A DNA stretch of 64,000 bases from JAEUSE01 sp964648985 (lineage in GTDB: Bacteria; Patescibacteriota; Doudnabacteria; UBA920): NCBI GenBank assembly GCA_964648985.1, contig CAZYMS010000003.1:1-64000 (forward strand), read 5' to 3'. The position numbers and the translations under genes are program-made. This document shows positions 16,152 to 24,537 of the stretch, piece by piece. Below the pieces are notes generated by a model. It saw only the letters and a program-made list of their open reading frames with translations. It did not search any database and was not told the origin of the DNA. Each line of letters starts with the position of its first letter. Position 1 is the first letter of the stretch.

Positions 16152-17815
16152 TAAGGCTTGGGCAGGCTACTCATTTCTTTCATATGAAGCCCGGTACTTT
16201 CACCTTTGCGAACTTTTGGAGTAACGAAGAACTCTATGTAACGGCCAAGCATCAGCCGAGTTTGTGCTTCTATGGCAGGAATACTACCAAAAATCATAGA
16301 TACAATAGGCACCAGCAGCCATTGCAGATACATCATCACACTGCGAAACTTTGTATACTTTGCAGGACGAGGCGGCAAAAGCACAAGGTTCACATAAATA
16401 CTAAAGAAGATAAAGATGAACGCAACCCGAAGCAATACCTGGGTTACTCGTGGTAAGTTGTATGCAACGACACTGTCTAAAAAGTCGGGTCCGCCGAGAA
16501 ACAAAGGTAGCAACCCTAAAGTAGATATAAGTATGCTAGCCGTAGCCCAATTGAAATTTCCTTCTACGTACTGATACAGCTTATACAGTCTATCCCAAAA
16601 CGGCGCATCGCCAAACAATAGCTTAGGAACAAGATGTGGGTAGTACTCTACATTATATGCCCAGCGCTTCTTTTGTTTATATTGATTCTTAAAAGTTTTC
16701 CAAGTGGTGCTATCGAGGCAGGTATCAAGGCTAATCGGAACGAATAAAGGCACGACCTTATAGTCGCCTTTATAATGGAGGTAGCATTGCCAGTAAATGT
16801 ATCCATCTTCATTGATAAGATCTTTTTTCCAAAACCCTACATCCACCAACGCCTTCAGCGTCATAGAGTGCGAAGAAAAAGTACGCAGTCTGTCGGGCCG
16901 GCTACTTTCGGTAAACTGCCAAAACGAGTTAGACACACTCACCACTCGTATAAATGCAGGCGCATCCCAAATATTATTATTGTAGATAGCAATTGGCTGG
17001 TAGCTGGACTGATATGGTTTTTCTGCAGTTAAAAACTCATACATAACACGGGCCAGGTACTGCGGATGGACCACGGTGTCACTGTCAAAGTTCGAAATAA
17101 TAACACGATCAACTGGAATACCGAGCCGTGTAAACTCCGGCAAGAGTGACTGCACGGCAAAACTTGCGTTTGCACTTTTGCCTTTTATTTCCCCCTCCAT
17201 ACCATCTGGGTGTACGGTAGTGAAAAATCTGCCGAAATAGTGTTCGTACTTTTCTTTAATAATACGGGCAGTATTCAAGGCTTCCTGCCCTGCACGCTCT
17301 TCCCCAGCCACAACCACAAAAATTTTATCTTTTGGATAATTAATAGCAAGGAGCGCATCCAGCGTAGTAGAAAGTACTTCCACCGATTCATCTACGAATG
17401 GAAATAATACTAGGTGATAAAACTCTTCATATGGCGGAATAGTTCTCCCAAGCTTTTTAAACGCTTCAAGCCGAGCAACTTCCCGACTAAAGTAACGCTT
17501 TGCTACTGCACGCGTATCTGTTTCGCTTTCTTTTCTAACCTGGTTTATAAACGCGACAAAATTACTATTGAGCGCCTGCACCCGGGCAAGCCAATCAAGA
17601 GTTACAACGACTCTGAAAATACGATAGCTCGAAAACAGATGCAAACCCACATTACAGGCTTTCAGTACCCAATACAAATCAAAGCAAATAATAAAGACGG
17701 ACGCCCATAGTGGACGAAATGCCGCAAGGCAGATAGCGCCAGTTATAGCAAGCCAAAATTGGAGACCTGGCAACACTTCCCAAAACCGTTCTCGTAGCGT
17801 TCTTTTTCGAAACAT
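16151..17815 (-). CDS. Membrane glycosyltransferase, family 2
   Basis: The 554-residue protein has two N-terminal membrane helices (about 20-60), a cytosolic GT-A domain and at least three C-terminal helices (about 440-530). The catalytic domain shows LVLFPFVDESVEVL, the DxD-type metal site SNFDSDTV, LINEDGYIYW with acidic catalytic residues, and KQKKRWAYNVEYY in the place of the Q-x-x-R-W motif of processive synthases. It probably extends or translocates an envelope glycan on a lipid carrier. The donor is unknown. Confidence 0.85.
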   Translation of the reverse strand: MFRKRTLRERFWEVLPGLQFWLAITGAICLAAFRPLWASVFIICFDLYWVLKACNVGLHLFSSYRIFRVVVTLDWLARVQALNSNFVAFINQVRKESETDTRAVAKRYFSREVARLEAFKKLGRTIPPYEEFYHLVLFPFVDESVEVLSTTLDALLAINYPKDKIFVVVAGEERAGQEALNTARIIKEKYEHYFGRFFTTVHPDGMEGEIKGKSANASFAVQSLLPEFTRLGIPVDRVIISNFDSDTVVHPQYLARVMYEFLTAEKPYQSSYQPIAIYNNNIWDAPAFIRVVSVSNSFWQFTESSRPDRLRTFSSHSMTLKALVDVGFWKKDLINEDGYIYWQCYLHYKGDYKVVPLFVPISLDTCLDSTTWKTFKNQYKQKKRWAYNVEYYPHLVPKLLFGDAPFWDRLYKLYQYVEGNFNWATASILISTLGLLPLFLGGPDFLDSVVAYNLPRVTQVLLRVAFIFIFFSIYVNLVLLPPRPAKYTKFRSVMMYLQWLLVPIVSMIFGSIPAIEAQTRLMLGRYIEFFVTPKVRKGESTGLHMKEMSSLPKP

Positions 17816-17870
17816 GACAAAGAGATATCTTTAACCCTTAATCCCCCACCCCCCACATTCGAGTTCATGG

Positions 17871-17903
17871 TTTCCGCCAGTGGCGGATCCGCATGGGCGG
17901 AAA
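17871..17903. repeat. GC-rich palindromic repeat (CCGCC/GGCGG type)
   Basis: An imperfect palindrome starts TTTCCGCC, has GGATCC at its centre and ends GGGCGGAAA. It lies in the leader of the GT2 gene. Related CCGCC palindromes are common as dispersed repeats in bacterial and CPR genomes. No second copy was seen in this window. Confidence 0.65.
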
Positions 17904-17930
17904 AGATTGAAGATCAACTATTAAAATATA

Positions 17931-18269
17931 TTAGGATACTTGCATTCTGAGTAGAAGCACAGCAAGTAGAAGCACTACGGACACAAACAGAGAGCTACTT
18001 GCGCAGATGAGCTTTATAAATCTACCTAGACCACCCAAAAAGTATACAAGCACCATGTTCATAATAAGAATAATGACACCAAACAAGGCCAGCCCATACA
18101 GTGCAGAACCACTGCCGAGCTGATCAAACCCGCTTACGACATTGTAGTGAATCGGTAGGGTTCCCACCGCTCCGCGCGCTAGGTGCCATACAACCAAACA
18201 TGTTATTATATTAGTAATTACTGCTCCAGCGAATAGGAGACTTACAAAATATTTTTGCAGTAGAGACAT
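17931..18269 (-). CDS. Small four-helix membrane protein
   Basis: The 112-residue protein (ATG at 18269; the longer frame to 18314 overlaps the promoter) has four predicted helices. A loop LPIHYNVVSGFDQLGSG separates the first two, and resembles the L-P-x-H-x-N motif of DUF1648-type proteins. There is no catalytic motif. A -10 box (TATAAT, 18306-18311) lies 37 bases upstream. Its job is unknown. It is divergent from the GT39 gene. Confidence 0.65.
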   Translation of the reverse strand: MSLLQKYFVSLLFAGAVITNIITCLVVWHLARGAVGTLPIHYNVVSGFDQLGSGSALYGLALFGVIILIMNMVLVYFLGGLGRFIKLICASSSLFVSVVLLLAVLLLRMQVS

Positions 18270-18305
18270 ATAGTAAATCCACCGTCCCGCCCATACATAT
18301 TTTAT

Positions 18306-18311
18306 ATTATA
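18306..18311 (-). promoter_or_regulatory. -10 box for the four-helix membrane protein
   Basis: The minus strand reads TTGTATAATAT with TATAAT here, 37 bases before the ATG. A matching -35 is not obvious. Confidence 0.4.
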
Positions 18312-18342
18312 CAAAAAACTAGACTAAAAAGCAAATAATACA

Positions 18343-20157
18343 ATGAGCAAAAAAACACTTCTCGTCTTAGCCGGTCTTACGCTGGTGGTTGCAGCATTCT
18401 TTAGATTGTATCAAATAGGGTCCATGCCTGGAGGGTTATTCCCGGACGAAGCAGCGAACGGCCTTGATATTAACCTCATGGAACAGGGGCACGTGCAACC
18501 TTTTTACGAACGAGGCAATGGCAGAGAAGCATTATTTTTTTATATGCTCTGGGCAGGAGTTAAAGCATTTGGCCGAAGTCCCTTTGCCCACCATTTTGTT
18601 GTTGCACTCGTAGGAACTGTTGCGGTTCTCCTCTGCTATTTCGTCAGCAAAAATTTATTTAGAAACTACGGTCAAAACGAAGAACAGGAACCACAAACCA
18701 CCCTGCTACGCGCAGGTAGAAAAACCATGGTGGGAATGGTCGTGGAGAAAATGACCCCAAGCCACATAGTGGCACTCTTGGCCATGTTCATGATGACCGT
18801 GTCTACATGGCACGTTGTGCTTTCACGCACTGCATTTCGGGCAAATCTTATTCCTTTATTTACCGCGCTCACCTTTTTAGCGCTTATAAAAATACCCTTT
18901 GCAAAGACCCGCGCACGACAGTACGTGTTGAGCATAGCGTTTGGAGCAAGCTTTGCACTTGGGTTTTACACCTACATTGCCTACCGTATTATGGTCCCCT
19001 TACTAGGCCTGCTTGTGCTCTGGCCTTTCTTGGCGGCCATAAAAACGCAAGGACTTAAATCTGTAGTCCGTTCATATGCTCCCCTGCTCCTAGTCAGTAT
19101 TCTTAGTTTTGTACTATTCATAACACCTATTGCACATTACTTTTATACACATCCTGGGTCATTCGTAGGAAGAAGTGGCCAGGTGAGCGTATTCAATGAA
19201 GAACTTAACCACGGGGACCTAACTGGCACAATACTCGAAGTCTCACGGCTCAGCATGCTCGCCTATTTTACGGAAGGCGATCTAAACTGGCGACATAATA
19301 TTTCTGGCCTGCCATTTCTCTCCCCTATTGTTTCTCCATTCTTTGCACTGGGCCTCTTGCTCGTGCTATACGGTGCGGTGCGATATATATTCGCACCGGT
19401 AAAACAAGCACACAGATACCCACACTACTTTCTTGCAGGATGGTTTTTTAGCTTTTTAATACCAGTTATTACCACAGCGGAAGGAATACCCCATGGCCTT
19501 CGCAGTATAGGAACTATACCCGCTGTATTTATCATTACGGGTTATGGTTTATATGTAACAGGACATTTTGTATGGCGTATGGTTAAGAATTACCCACATG
19601 GCAGTCCCCGCCTTGAACTTACCTTACAACGCGCTCTGCAAGTACTCGTAATTTGCTTTGCCATTGCGTTACCAGTACAAACTTTTGCCAATTATTTTGT
19701 GTACGCCGCAAATAGTCCAGAAAACTTTTACGCATTTCGCTCCGACCTCACCGTGGTAAGCGACTATTTAAAACAGCATGGCAGCAGGGATAACACGTAC
19801 TTAGTACTTGATAAATTCTCTCTGCAAACCGTAGATTATTTTACTACGGTAGATGGACCACACTCGTGCGACACCGATCCAGCATACAGACCGGTTAACT
19901 GTATAGATAACCCAAAAAACAAACCGTACATGCAGGTGGACCCAGAAGATTCTTGGCGGAATGTAAATGAGAGGAAAGACAACCATTTCATATGGGAAAA
20001 AGGTCTTCAACCGGGTATGATTGTGGTGTTTGCTCAGTCTAGCATTTTTGACATAACGAAATTCAAAGAACAACATCCTGATGCACACCTCGACACGGAA
20101 GTGCGAAATAAATTTGGCCAAACTGTTCTTGCGGTATACCGCATAGGCAAGAATTAA
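18343..20157 (+). CDS. GT39/ArnT-type membrane glycosyltransferase
   Basis: The 604-residue polytopic protein has about ten to twelve helices. After the first helix comes GGLFPDEAANGLDI, the Asp-Glu motif of the first periplasmic loop in protein-O-mannosyltransferase/ArnT-like (GT-C) enzymes, followed by GREALFFYML. The C-terminal third (about 465-604) is a soluble extracytoplasmic domain. Such enzymes use polyprenyl-phosphate sugars to decorate proteins or lipids outside the membrane. It is divergent from the small membrane protein and followed by a second GT39-type gene after 23 bases. Confidence 0.85.
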   Translation: MSKKTLLVLAGLTLVVAAFFRLYQIGSMPGGLFPDEAANGLDINLMEQGHVQPFYERGNGREALFFYMLWAGVKAFGRSPFAHHFVVALVGTVAVLLCYFVSKNLFRNYGQNEEQEPQTTLLRAGRKTMVGMVVEKMTPSHIVALLAMFMMTVSTWHVVLSRTAFRANLIPLFTALTFLALIKIPFAKTRARQYVLSIAFGASFALGFYTYIAYRIMVPLLGLLVLWPFLAAIKTQGLKSVVRSYAPLLLVSILSFVLFITPIAHYFYTHPGSFVGRSGQVSVFNEELNHGDLTGTILEVSRLSMLAYFTEGDLNWRHNISGLPFLSPIVSPFFALGLLLVLYGAVRYIFAPVKQAHRYPHYFLAGWFFSFLIPVITTAEGIPHGLRSIGTIPAVFIITGYGLYVTGHFVWRMVKNYPHGSPRLELTLQRALQVLVICFAIALPVQTFANYFVYAANSPENFYAFRSDLTVVSDYLKQHGSRDNTYLVLDKFSLQTVDYFTTVDGPHSCDTDPAYRPVNCIDNPKNKPYMQVDPEDSWRNVNERKDNHFIWEKGLQPGMIVVFAQSSIFDITKFKEQHPDAHLDTEVRNKFGQTVLAVYRIGKN

Positions 20158-20180
20158 AAAGTTAGAACTACGAACCAAGT

Positions 20181-21842
20181 ATGACAAAGTTTAAAATAGC
20201 TCTGGTATTAGTTGGTACCGTACTACTCGGCACTTTTCTGCGTTTCTATCATAATCTTGATATTTCCTTATGGCACGATGAAGCGTTTAGCGCACTGCTC
20301 ATAAAGTATCCGTGGAGTGAGATGATTCATCGCATAGGACTCGATGTACACCCGCCTATCTATTACATAACCCTACGACTATGGAGCTACCTATTTTCCG
20401 ATAGCCTATTTGCCCTGCGCGGCTTTTCTGTTTTCTTCGGACTAGCGACCGCAGTAACAAGCTACGCATTCGTAAAGACGGCATTTAAGTCTGAAAAGGC
20501 AGCAATCATTGCAAGCCTTCTTATTGTCATAAGTCCATTCCAAATCCAGTACGCGACTGAAGCCCGCATGTATACATTCGGGGCGTTTCTGGCTGCACTT
20601 ACTGCATATTTCCTTGTTAAGGCACTGAATCGCACAGTGACAAGTGACAAGTTGCAAGTGACGAGTGTGTACTATATTTTGTTTGGACTAACATCTGGAC
20701 TGGCAGCGCTCACTCATTACTATCTTCTTTTTACCGTAGCAGCGCTCTGCTTTTACGCCCTGTGCTGGCACATATACCGCTACCGTACTAACTTCCGTAA
20801 TTACTTACCACTTGCCACTAGTTACTTGTTACTAATATTAGTCTTTGCTCCATGGACCAAATGGCTCTTCTTTCAGTTCAAACAAGTCGGTGCCGGTTAC
20901 TGGATACCACCCATGGACTGGTGGAGCATTCCAACAACCTTGTGGCAAATGTTGCTCGGAGTTGGCATAGATATTTCTCATAAGCCGACGCAGCTTTTGG
21001 TTGTACTTGCCACCATTTTCTCTGTTTACTTTCTCACCTGCTTTGTGCGAAAAACACAATCACCACACAAGTGGCTGGTACTAGTTGCATTACTTGCGCC
21101 ATTTGGGGGTTCTATTGCCTTTGCGCTCCTTGCAAAACTAAAAGGCGAAGCGAGCTCGGTTTACTTAATTCGCTACTTCCTCTACGCTTCTACCTTCTAC
21201 ACAATTGCGTTAGCAGTCTGGCTCACAAATATTCGCCGCGTCAAGGTGGCATATGTATTATTAGTCATATACCTTCTTTGCAATCTTGGTGCATTTATCC
21301 ATTACTGGCAAGACTTGAAGATTACGGAAAAGCCTGGTATGAATGCCGCTATCCGCTACCTGCAAAGCTATGCGCACCCTACAGACCACTTAATAGCAGG
21401 AACAAGCTTTGAATTTTTTAATCTAAAATATTACCTCACTCAAATTCCGGCACCCATAGGACAAACTACTGCGCCACTCAGTATGACTTCAAAGTCATTC
21501 ACACTAGAAGACTTAAGTGAGGATGCACCTCGTCCTGCACCAGATGCACCGCAAACAATTCAGTACTGGCCAAAACCTCTTTTGTTCACAGGTGGCTCAA
21601 CCTCTGTACACGATCTTCCGCACTTTGCCGGAACTGCTATTTTAACCGATGAAGACTTACTTCCACACTTTGAGGACACTGCTAAAACTGGAGATACAGC
21701 CTGGCTTGTCTGGACCAATGCCTTTGGATCGAATAAACCGACCGTACCCGCGAACTGGAAACAAGTAGATGAAAAAGGTTTTGCTGAAGTACGGCCCTAT
21801 GTAGGCACCTGGATTGTAGTGACTAAGTACGAGGTCGAATAA
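20181..21842 (+). CDS. GT39-type membrane glycosyltransferase carrying a repeat insertion
   Basis: The 553-residue polytopic enzyme resembles the PMT_2 family, with SLWHDEAFSALL (Asp-Glu motif, about residue 32) and VHPPIYYITLRLW in the first extracytoplasmic loop. It probably transfers sugar from a polyprenyl-phosphate carrier outside the membrane. Codons for TSDKLQVTS (20637-20665) and for YLPLATSYLL (20801-20832) are built from inverted copies of the same 7-base words, so a dispersed element appears to lie in frame between two helices. A strong terminator follows the stop. Confidence 0.85.
   Translation: MTKFKIALVLVGTVLLGTFLRFYHNLDISLWHDEAFSALLIKYPWSEMIHRIGLDVHPPIYYITLRLWSYLFSDSLFALRGFSVFFGLATAVTSYAFVKTAFKSEKAAIIASLLIVISPFQIQYATEARMYTFGAFLAALTAYFLVKALNRTVTSDKLQVTSVYYILFGLTSGLAALTHYYLLFTVAALCFYALCWHIYRYRTNFRNYLPLATSYLLLILVFAPWTKWLFFQFKQVGAGYWIPPMDWWSIPTTLWQMLLGVGIDISHKPTQLLVVLATIFSVYFLTCFVRKTQSPHKWLVLVALLAPFGGSIAFALLAKLKGEASSVYLIRYFLYASTFYTIALAVWLTNIRRVKVAYVLLVIYLLCNLGAFIHYWQDLKITEKPGMNAAIRYLQSYAHPTDHLIAGTSFEFFNLKYYLTQIPAPIGQTTAPLSMTSKSFTLEDLSEDAPRPAPDAPQTIQYWPKPLLFTGGSTSVHDLPHFAGTAILTDEDLLPHFEDTAKTGDTAWLVWTNAFGSNKPTVPANWKQVDEKGFAEVRPYVGTWIVVTKYEVE
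20637..20832. repeat. Heptad-word arms inside a GT39 gene
   Basis: The left arm (20637-20665) has GTGACAA repeated twice, then GTTGCAA and GTGACGA. The right arm (20801-20832) has ACTTACC, ACTTGCC and TTACTTG words, the imperfect reverse complement. About 135 bases of coding sequence separate the arms. Both are in frame. Confidence 0.55.
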
Positions 21843-21862
21843 TGTTTGCCCGTAAACCATAC

Positions 21863-21896
21863 ACAATAAGCACCAAAAAGGTGCTTATTGTTTTTA
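21863..21896 (+). terminator. Strong intrinsic terminator after the GT39 operon
   Basis: A perfect 12-bp stem (ACAATAAGCACC and complement) with an AAAAA loop is followed by TTTTATTT. Confidence 0.92.
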
Positions 21897-21936
21897 TTTA
21901 TACAGTTAGACACAGATCGTTCATTATTACGATATC

Positions 21937-21965
21937 TTGACAAAATAACTAATAATATGTATAAT
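21937..21965 (+). promoter_or_regulatory. Consensus sigma-70 promoter
   Basis: TTGACA (21937-21942), a 17-base spacer and TATAAT (21960-21965) match the consensus exactly. Transcription would start near 21972, leaving a leader of about 105 bases before the ATG at 22077. It suggests high expression of the secreted Ig-fold protein. Confidence 0.9.
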
Positions 21966-22076
21966 ATAATGTCACATTTTGCTTGGCATGAGAGGCAAAA
22001 ATAGACCTCATATAACCCTCAGGTATATGTGTGAATATTAAATTTAATAATGTACTTAAGCAGTATTTAGATATTT

Positions 22077-23789
22077 ATGTCACTTAAAAACATTGTTCGC
22101 TCATATAAGTTACTTACGCTCCTGGTAAGCATAGTAGCCATGGGCGGTGCTACGTTCTATTGGACTAGCGCCCGTGCTACAGTAGACACCACGACCTTAC
22201 CCGACGCTGCAGTTGGCCAGGCATACTCATTTAAGATACAAGCCAGTGGCGGAAGTCAGCCCTATGAATTCGAAAAATGGTACAACACGTACCCAGGCAC
22301 CGAAATGACACTGAAAGCCGATGGGACTTTTTCCGGTACCCCAACTCAAGCAGGAAACTTTGAACTTGGCGTGCGCGTTTCAGATGGCACAGGCCTTGGC
22401 GTATATAAGGTGTTGCCCTGGAAAGTAACTGGTACCAGCACAACCTCTACTGTGCGCATAGATGGCATACAGGGATACAACCAGAACACGCAGCAATATA
22501 ACAACACCGTTGCAGCGCCGAATACTTACGTTGTACTATACGGCGCATTTGCAAACAGTGGCAACCAACTTGTGTCTATTGGTACCGTGGGCGGAACCAT
22601 AGACTACGAAAGCGCTACGCAAATTAACGTAAAACTTGCCAATGGAACTGGCACCGCAACTTTTGCCATACGTAATAATAACGGCACATCAAACAGTAAG
22701 AGTATAGGCGTAGGCACGGCAATAAATACGACCACAGGTACACTTACCATAAGCGCAGACCCTACGCTTGTCACAGGCCCTATTCCTGCTGGAGCGCCCC
22801 GCTACATTTTCGCTGCATTTAAATTGCAAACAAGTAGCACCCCAGTAACCATTACGGCGATACGCGTAACATCTGAATCTGGCAGTACAAATCAGATTAA
22901 GAATATTATTATATCTAAAGACGGTACTGCTTTGAATTCTGCTATTACCGCTTTATCTAATAGCGATATACAGTTGTCTTCTCCTCTTACTATACCCGCG
23001 AGCACTACTACCGTACTGGAAATCAGCGCCATTACTAATGACCAAGCAACCGGCCAGGTACGTCTTGGCATAGGTAGCCTGCAGTTTAGTGGCACACCGC
23101 CAGCCGTAACCCCAGCATTGCCAATTTATGGACCCGCAGTACCCATAGTAGCTACCCCCACTCCAACCCCGGCCCCTCCAACAGGACAGCTTGCCGTTTC
23201 TGTAGGCACTATATCTTGCACAGCAACTACAAGCACTGTGACCATAGCAGTATCTGGAACCAATGGCACTACTTACACTATCCGCCGCAATAACGAAAAC
23301 TTTGCTACCATAACAGGCCCAGGTACCCTACAAGATAGCATTTCCGCAGGCACAACCCAGGCTTACGCGTTGTTTATAGGAAGTCAACAAGTTGGCACCA
23401 CCCAGACTATTACAGGAACTCGCCAAACTGGCTGTACCAATCCACCAGCATCACAAAGTGGACGATATGTCCGTGTTGCAGGTGACCAAACAGTGTATTG
23501 GGTTACGCCGTGGAATGCCAAAATGCCTATCTTAAGTGCCGAAGTATTCTACTCGTACGGTAGTAAGTGGGAACAGGTACAAATCATTTCCCAGGCAGCA
23601 TTAGACGACTTGGATGATGTTGATTATATAAAGCTGAATGGAAATGCACGGGTGTATAAAATAGACGGTGCAATTAAGCGCTACCTATACCCCGCAGCAG
23701 CCCAGCGCCTCAACATTGACCCTGCAAAAGTTGTCACTGTAAACGAAACAGAATTTTATTCCTATAGAACAGGTAAAGCAATTCAATAA
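22077..23789 (+). CDS. Secreted Ig-fold surface protein
   Basis: The 570-residue protein has an N-terminal signal/anchor helix (about 10-30). A putative Ig-like (He_PIG) domain begins near residue 35 with LPDAAVGQAYSFKI and ASGGSQPYEF. Thr/Ser-rich beta domains follow, then a proline-rich linker (ATPTPTPAPPTG, about 355-370), another beta domain, and a C-terminal domain (about 460-570) with YVRVAGDQTVYWV and a KIDGAIKRYLYP segment. It has no catalytic motif and is probably an abundant surface or S-layer-like protein, as its consensus promoter suggests. It is monocistronic, ending at a terminator. Confidence 0.8.
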   Translation: MSLKNIVRSYKLLTLLVSIVAMGGATFYWTSARATVDTTTLPDAAVGQAYSFKIQASGGSQPYEFEKWYNTYPGTEMTLKADGTFSGTPTQAGNFELGVRVSDGTGLGVYKVLPWKVTGTSTTSTVRIDGIQGYNQNTQQYNNTVAAPNTYVVLYGAFANSGNQLVSIGTVGGTIDYESATQINVKLANGTGTATFAIRNNNGTSNSKSIGVGTAINTTTGTLTISADPTLVTGPIPAGAPRYIFAAFKLQTSSTPVTITAIRVTSESGSTNQIKNIIISKDGTALNSAITALSNSDIQLSSPLTIPASTTTVLEISAITNDQATGQVRLGIGSLQFSGTPPAVTPALPIYGPAVPIVATPTPTPAPPTGQLAVSVGTISCTATTSTVTIAVSGTNGTTYTIRRNNENFATITGPGTLQDSISAGTTQAYALFIGSQQVGTTQTITGTRQTGCTNPPASQSGRYVRVAGDQTVYWVTPWNAKMPILSAEVFYSYGSKWEQVQIISQAALDDLDDVDYIKLNGNARVYKIDGAIKRYLYPAAAQRLNIDPAKVVTVNETEFYSYRTGKAIQ

Positions 23790-23808
23790 AGAAAACATTA
23801 GAGTATAT

Positions 23809-23832
23809 AAAGCCCCTCCTAAGGGGCTTTTG
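23809..23832 (+). terminator. Terminator after the Ig-fold protein
   Basis: The stem AAAGCCCC/GGGGCTTT with a short CTCCTA-type loop is followed by TTGT. It lies 19 bases after the stop. Confidence 0.85.
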
Positions 23833-23857
23833 TATTGGACCTCGATATTAGCAGCCA

Positions 23858-23886
23858 TTGACTATTGAACGCAAAAACCGTAGACT
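23858..23886 (+). promoter_or_regulatory. Promoter of the 30-residue peptide gene
   Basis: TTGACT (23858-23863), a 17-base spacer and TAGACT (23881-23886) give a good promoter 42 bases before the ATG at 23929. Confidence 0.7.
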
Positions 23887-23928
23887 ATTTCGAGTGAAAT
23901 TTTCCATGCATGAAAGGAGGAGCATACC

Positions 23929-24021
23929 ATGAGCAACGATACCAAACTTGCCTATAAAATTGCCCTTGTGCTAGGGCCAATATTATTGGGGCTACTACTC
24001 ATACTCGGTAGTGACCATTAA
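23929..24021 (+). CDS. 30-residue single-helix membrane peptide
   Basis: The ORF encodes a peptide of 30 residues: MSNDTKLAYK, then a hydrophobic helix (IALVLGPILLGLLLIL) and the tail GSDH. It has a full expression cassette: promoter at 23858-23886, AAAGGAGG ribosome site about 7 bases before the ATG, and a terminator 10 bases after the stop. The helix is long enough to span the membrane. I do not recognise the family. It could be a toxin-like or regulatory small membrane protein. Two further mini-genes face it from the other strand. Confidence 0.75.
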   Translation: MSNDTKLAYKIALVLGPILLGLLLILGSDH

Positions 24022-24030
24022 ATTTTTCAC

Positions 24031-24053
24031 GGTGACGATTTGTCACCTTTTTT
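24031..24053 (+). terminator. Terminator of the 30-residue peptide gene
   Basis: Stem GGTGAC/GTCACC with a 5-base loop is followed by TTTTTT. Confidence 0.85.
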
Positions 24054-24068
24054 ATTTACCAAAATAAG

Positions 24069-24104
24069 AATACGGTAGGGGTTGTGTGCAACCCCTACCG
24101 TATT
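24069..24104 (-). terminator. Terminator of the small membrane peptide operon
   Basis: A perfect 16-bp stem (AATACGGTAGGGGTTG and complement) with loop TGTG overlaps the stop codon of the 46-residue peptide. T-rich sequence follows on the minus strand. Confidence 0.8.
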
Positions 24105-24243
24105 ATTTGTGCCAGCCAAGTAGCTTAGCCATAAGAGGGCAAAGCCACATATAGCCTACTACCTGACTCAGCACTAGAATAACAAGTGCCCTGATTACAT
24201 TCGGTAGCCAGGGGCCATCCCGGAATATATTTTTTAAATCCAT
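24103..24243 (-). CDS. 46-residue small membrane protein
   Basis: The ATG at 24243 is preferred over upstream frames because GAGGAG lies just before it. The peptide starts MDLKNIFRDGPWLPN and has one hydrophobic helix (VIRALVILVLSQVVGYMWL) and a short polar end (LLGWHK). It follows the 27-residue lipoprotein-like peptide by 10 bases, so the two form a tiny operon. Function is unknown. Confidence 0.65.
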   Translation of the reverse strand: MDLKNIFRDGPWLPNVIRALVILVLSQVVGYMWLCPLMAKLLGWHK

Positions 24244-24253
24244 GAAAATCTCC

Positions 24254-24337
24254 TCAACGGTTACCAACCACATTGCACCCCACATACAGCGCTCCACAGA
24301 CTAGAAAAAATAAAACAAGGCGTATTGCTACTTTCAT
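24254..24337 (-). CDS. 27-residue lipoprotein-like peptide
   Basis: The ORF MKVAIRLVLFFLVCGALYVGC plus six residues has an AAAGGAG ribosome site 6 bases before the ATG. A basic start, a hydrophobic core and a cysteine in LYVGC resemble a very short lipoprotein signal (an entericidin-like shape). Only six residues follow that cysteine. It is the first gene of a two-peptide operon. This is a structural reading; no family is recognised. Confidence 0.6.
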   Translation of the reverse strand: MKVAIRLVLFFLVCGALYVGCNVVGNR

Positions 24338-24359
24338 CCTATTCTCCTTTTCAAGTGAT

Positions 24360-24399
24360 ATAAAAAGCCACTCATGCGAAGTCCGCAGTGGCTTTTGTT
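24360..24399. terminator. Hairpin between the peptide operon promoter and its first gene
   Basis: The stem AAAAGCCACT/AGTGGCTTTT with a 14-base loop has T runs on both sides. It lies after the promoter at 24407-24435 and before the 27-residue peptide, so it is an attenuator candidate as well as a terminator for the gene at 24538. Confidence 0.7.
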
Positions 24400-24406
24400 T
24401 GCTAAT

Positions 24407-24435
24407 AGTATACTAATACGACAATTTTTACGCAA
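24407..24435 (-). promoter_or_regulatory. Promoter of the small peptide operon
   Basis: On the minus strand TTGCGT (24430-24435), a 17-base spacer and TATACT (24407-24412) lie just upstream of the hairpin and the two mini-genes. Confidence 0.45.
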
Positions 24436-24537
24436 TACTGTTACACAAGCGCTCCGGCTTTTGTTTGGTCTTATCGTAGCTTTTGAAGCAATCCCCCCGC
24501 CATGGGCGCCATGGTCCTGCATGATTCTACTCACGTC

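Noticed and set aside
24334..24534. 66-residue ORF on the minus strand overlapping the peptide promoter
   Set aside because: It reads through the promoter, the hairpin and the ribosome site of the next gene, and its composition looks non-coding.
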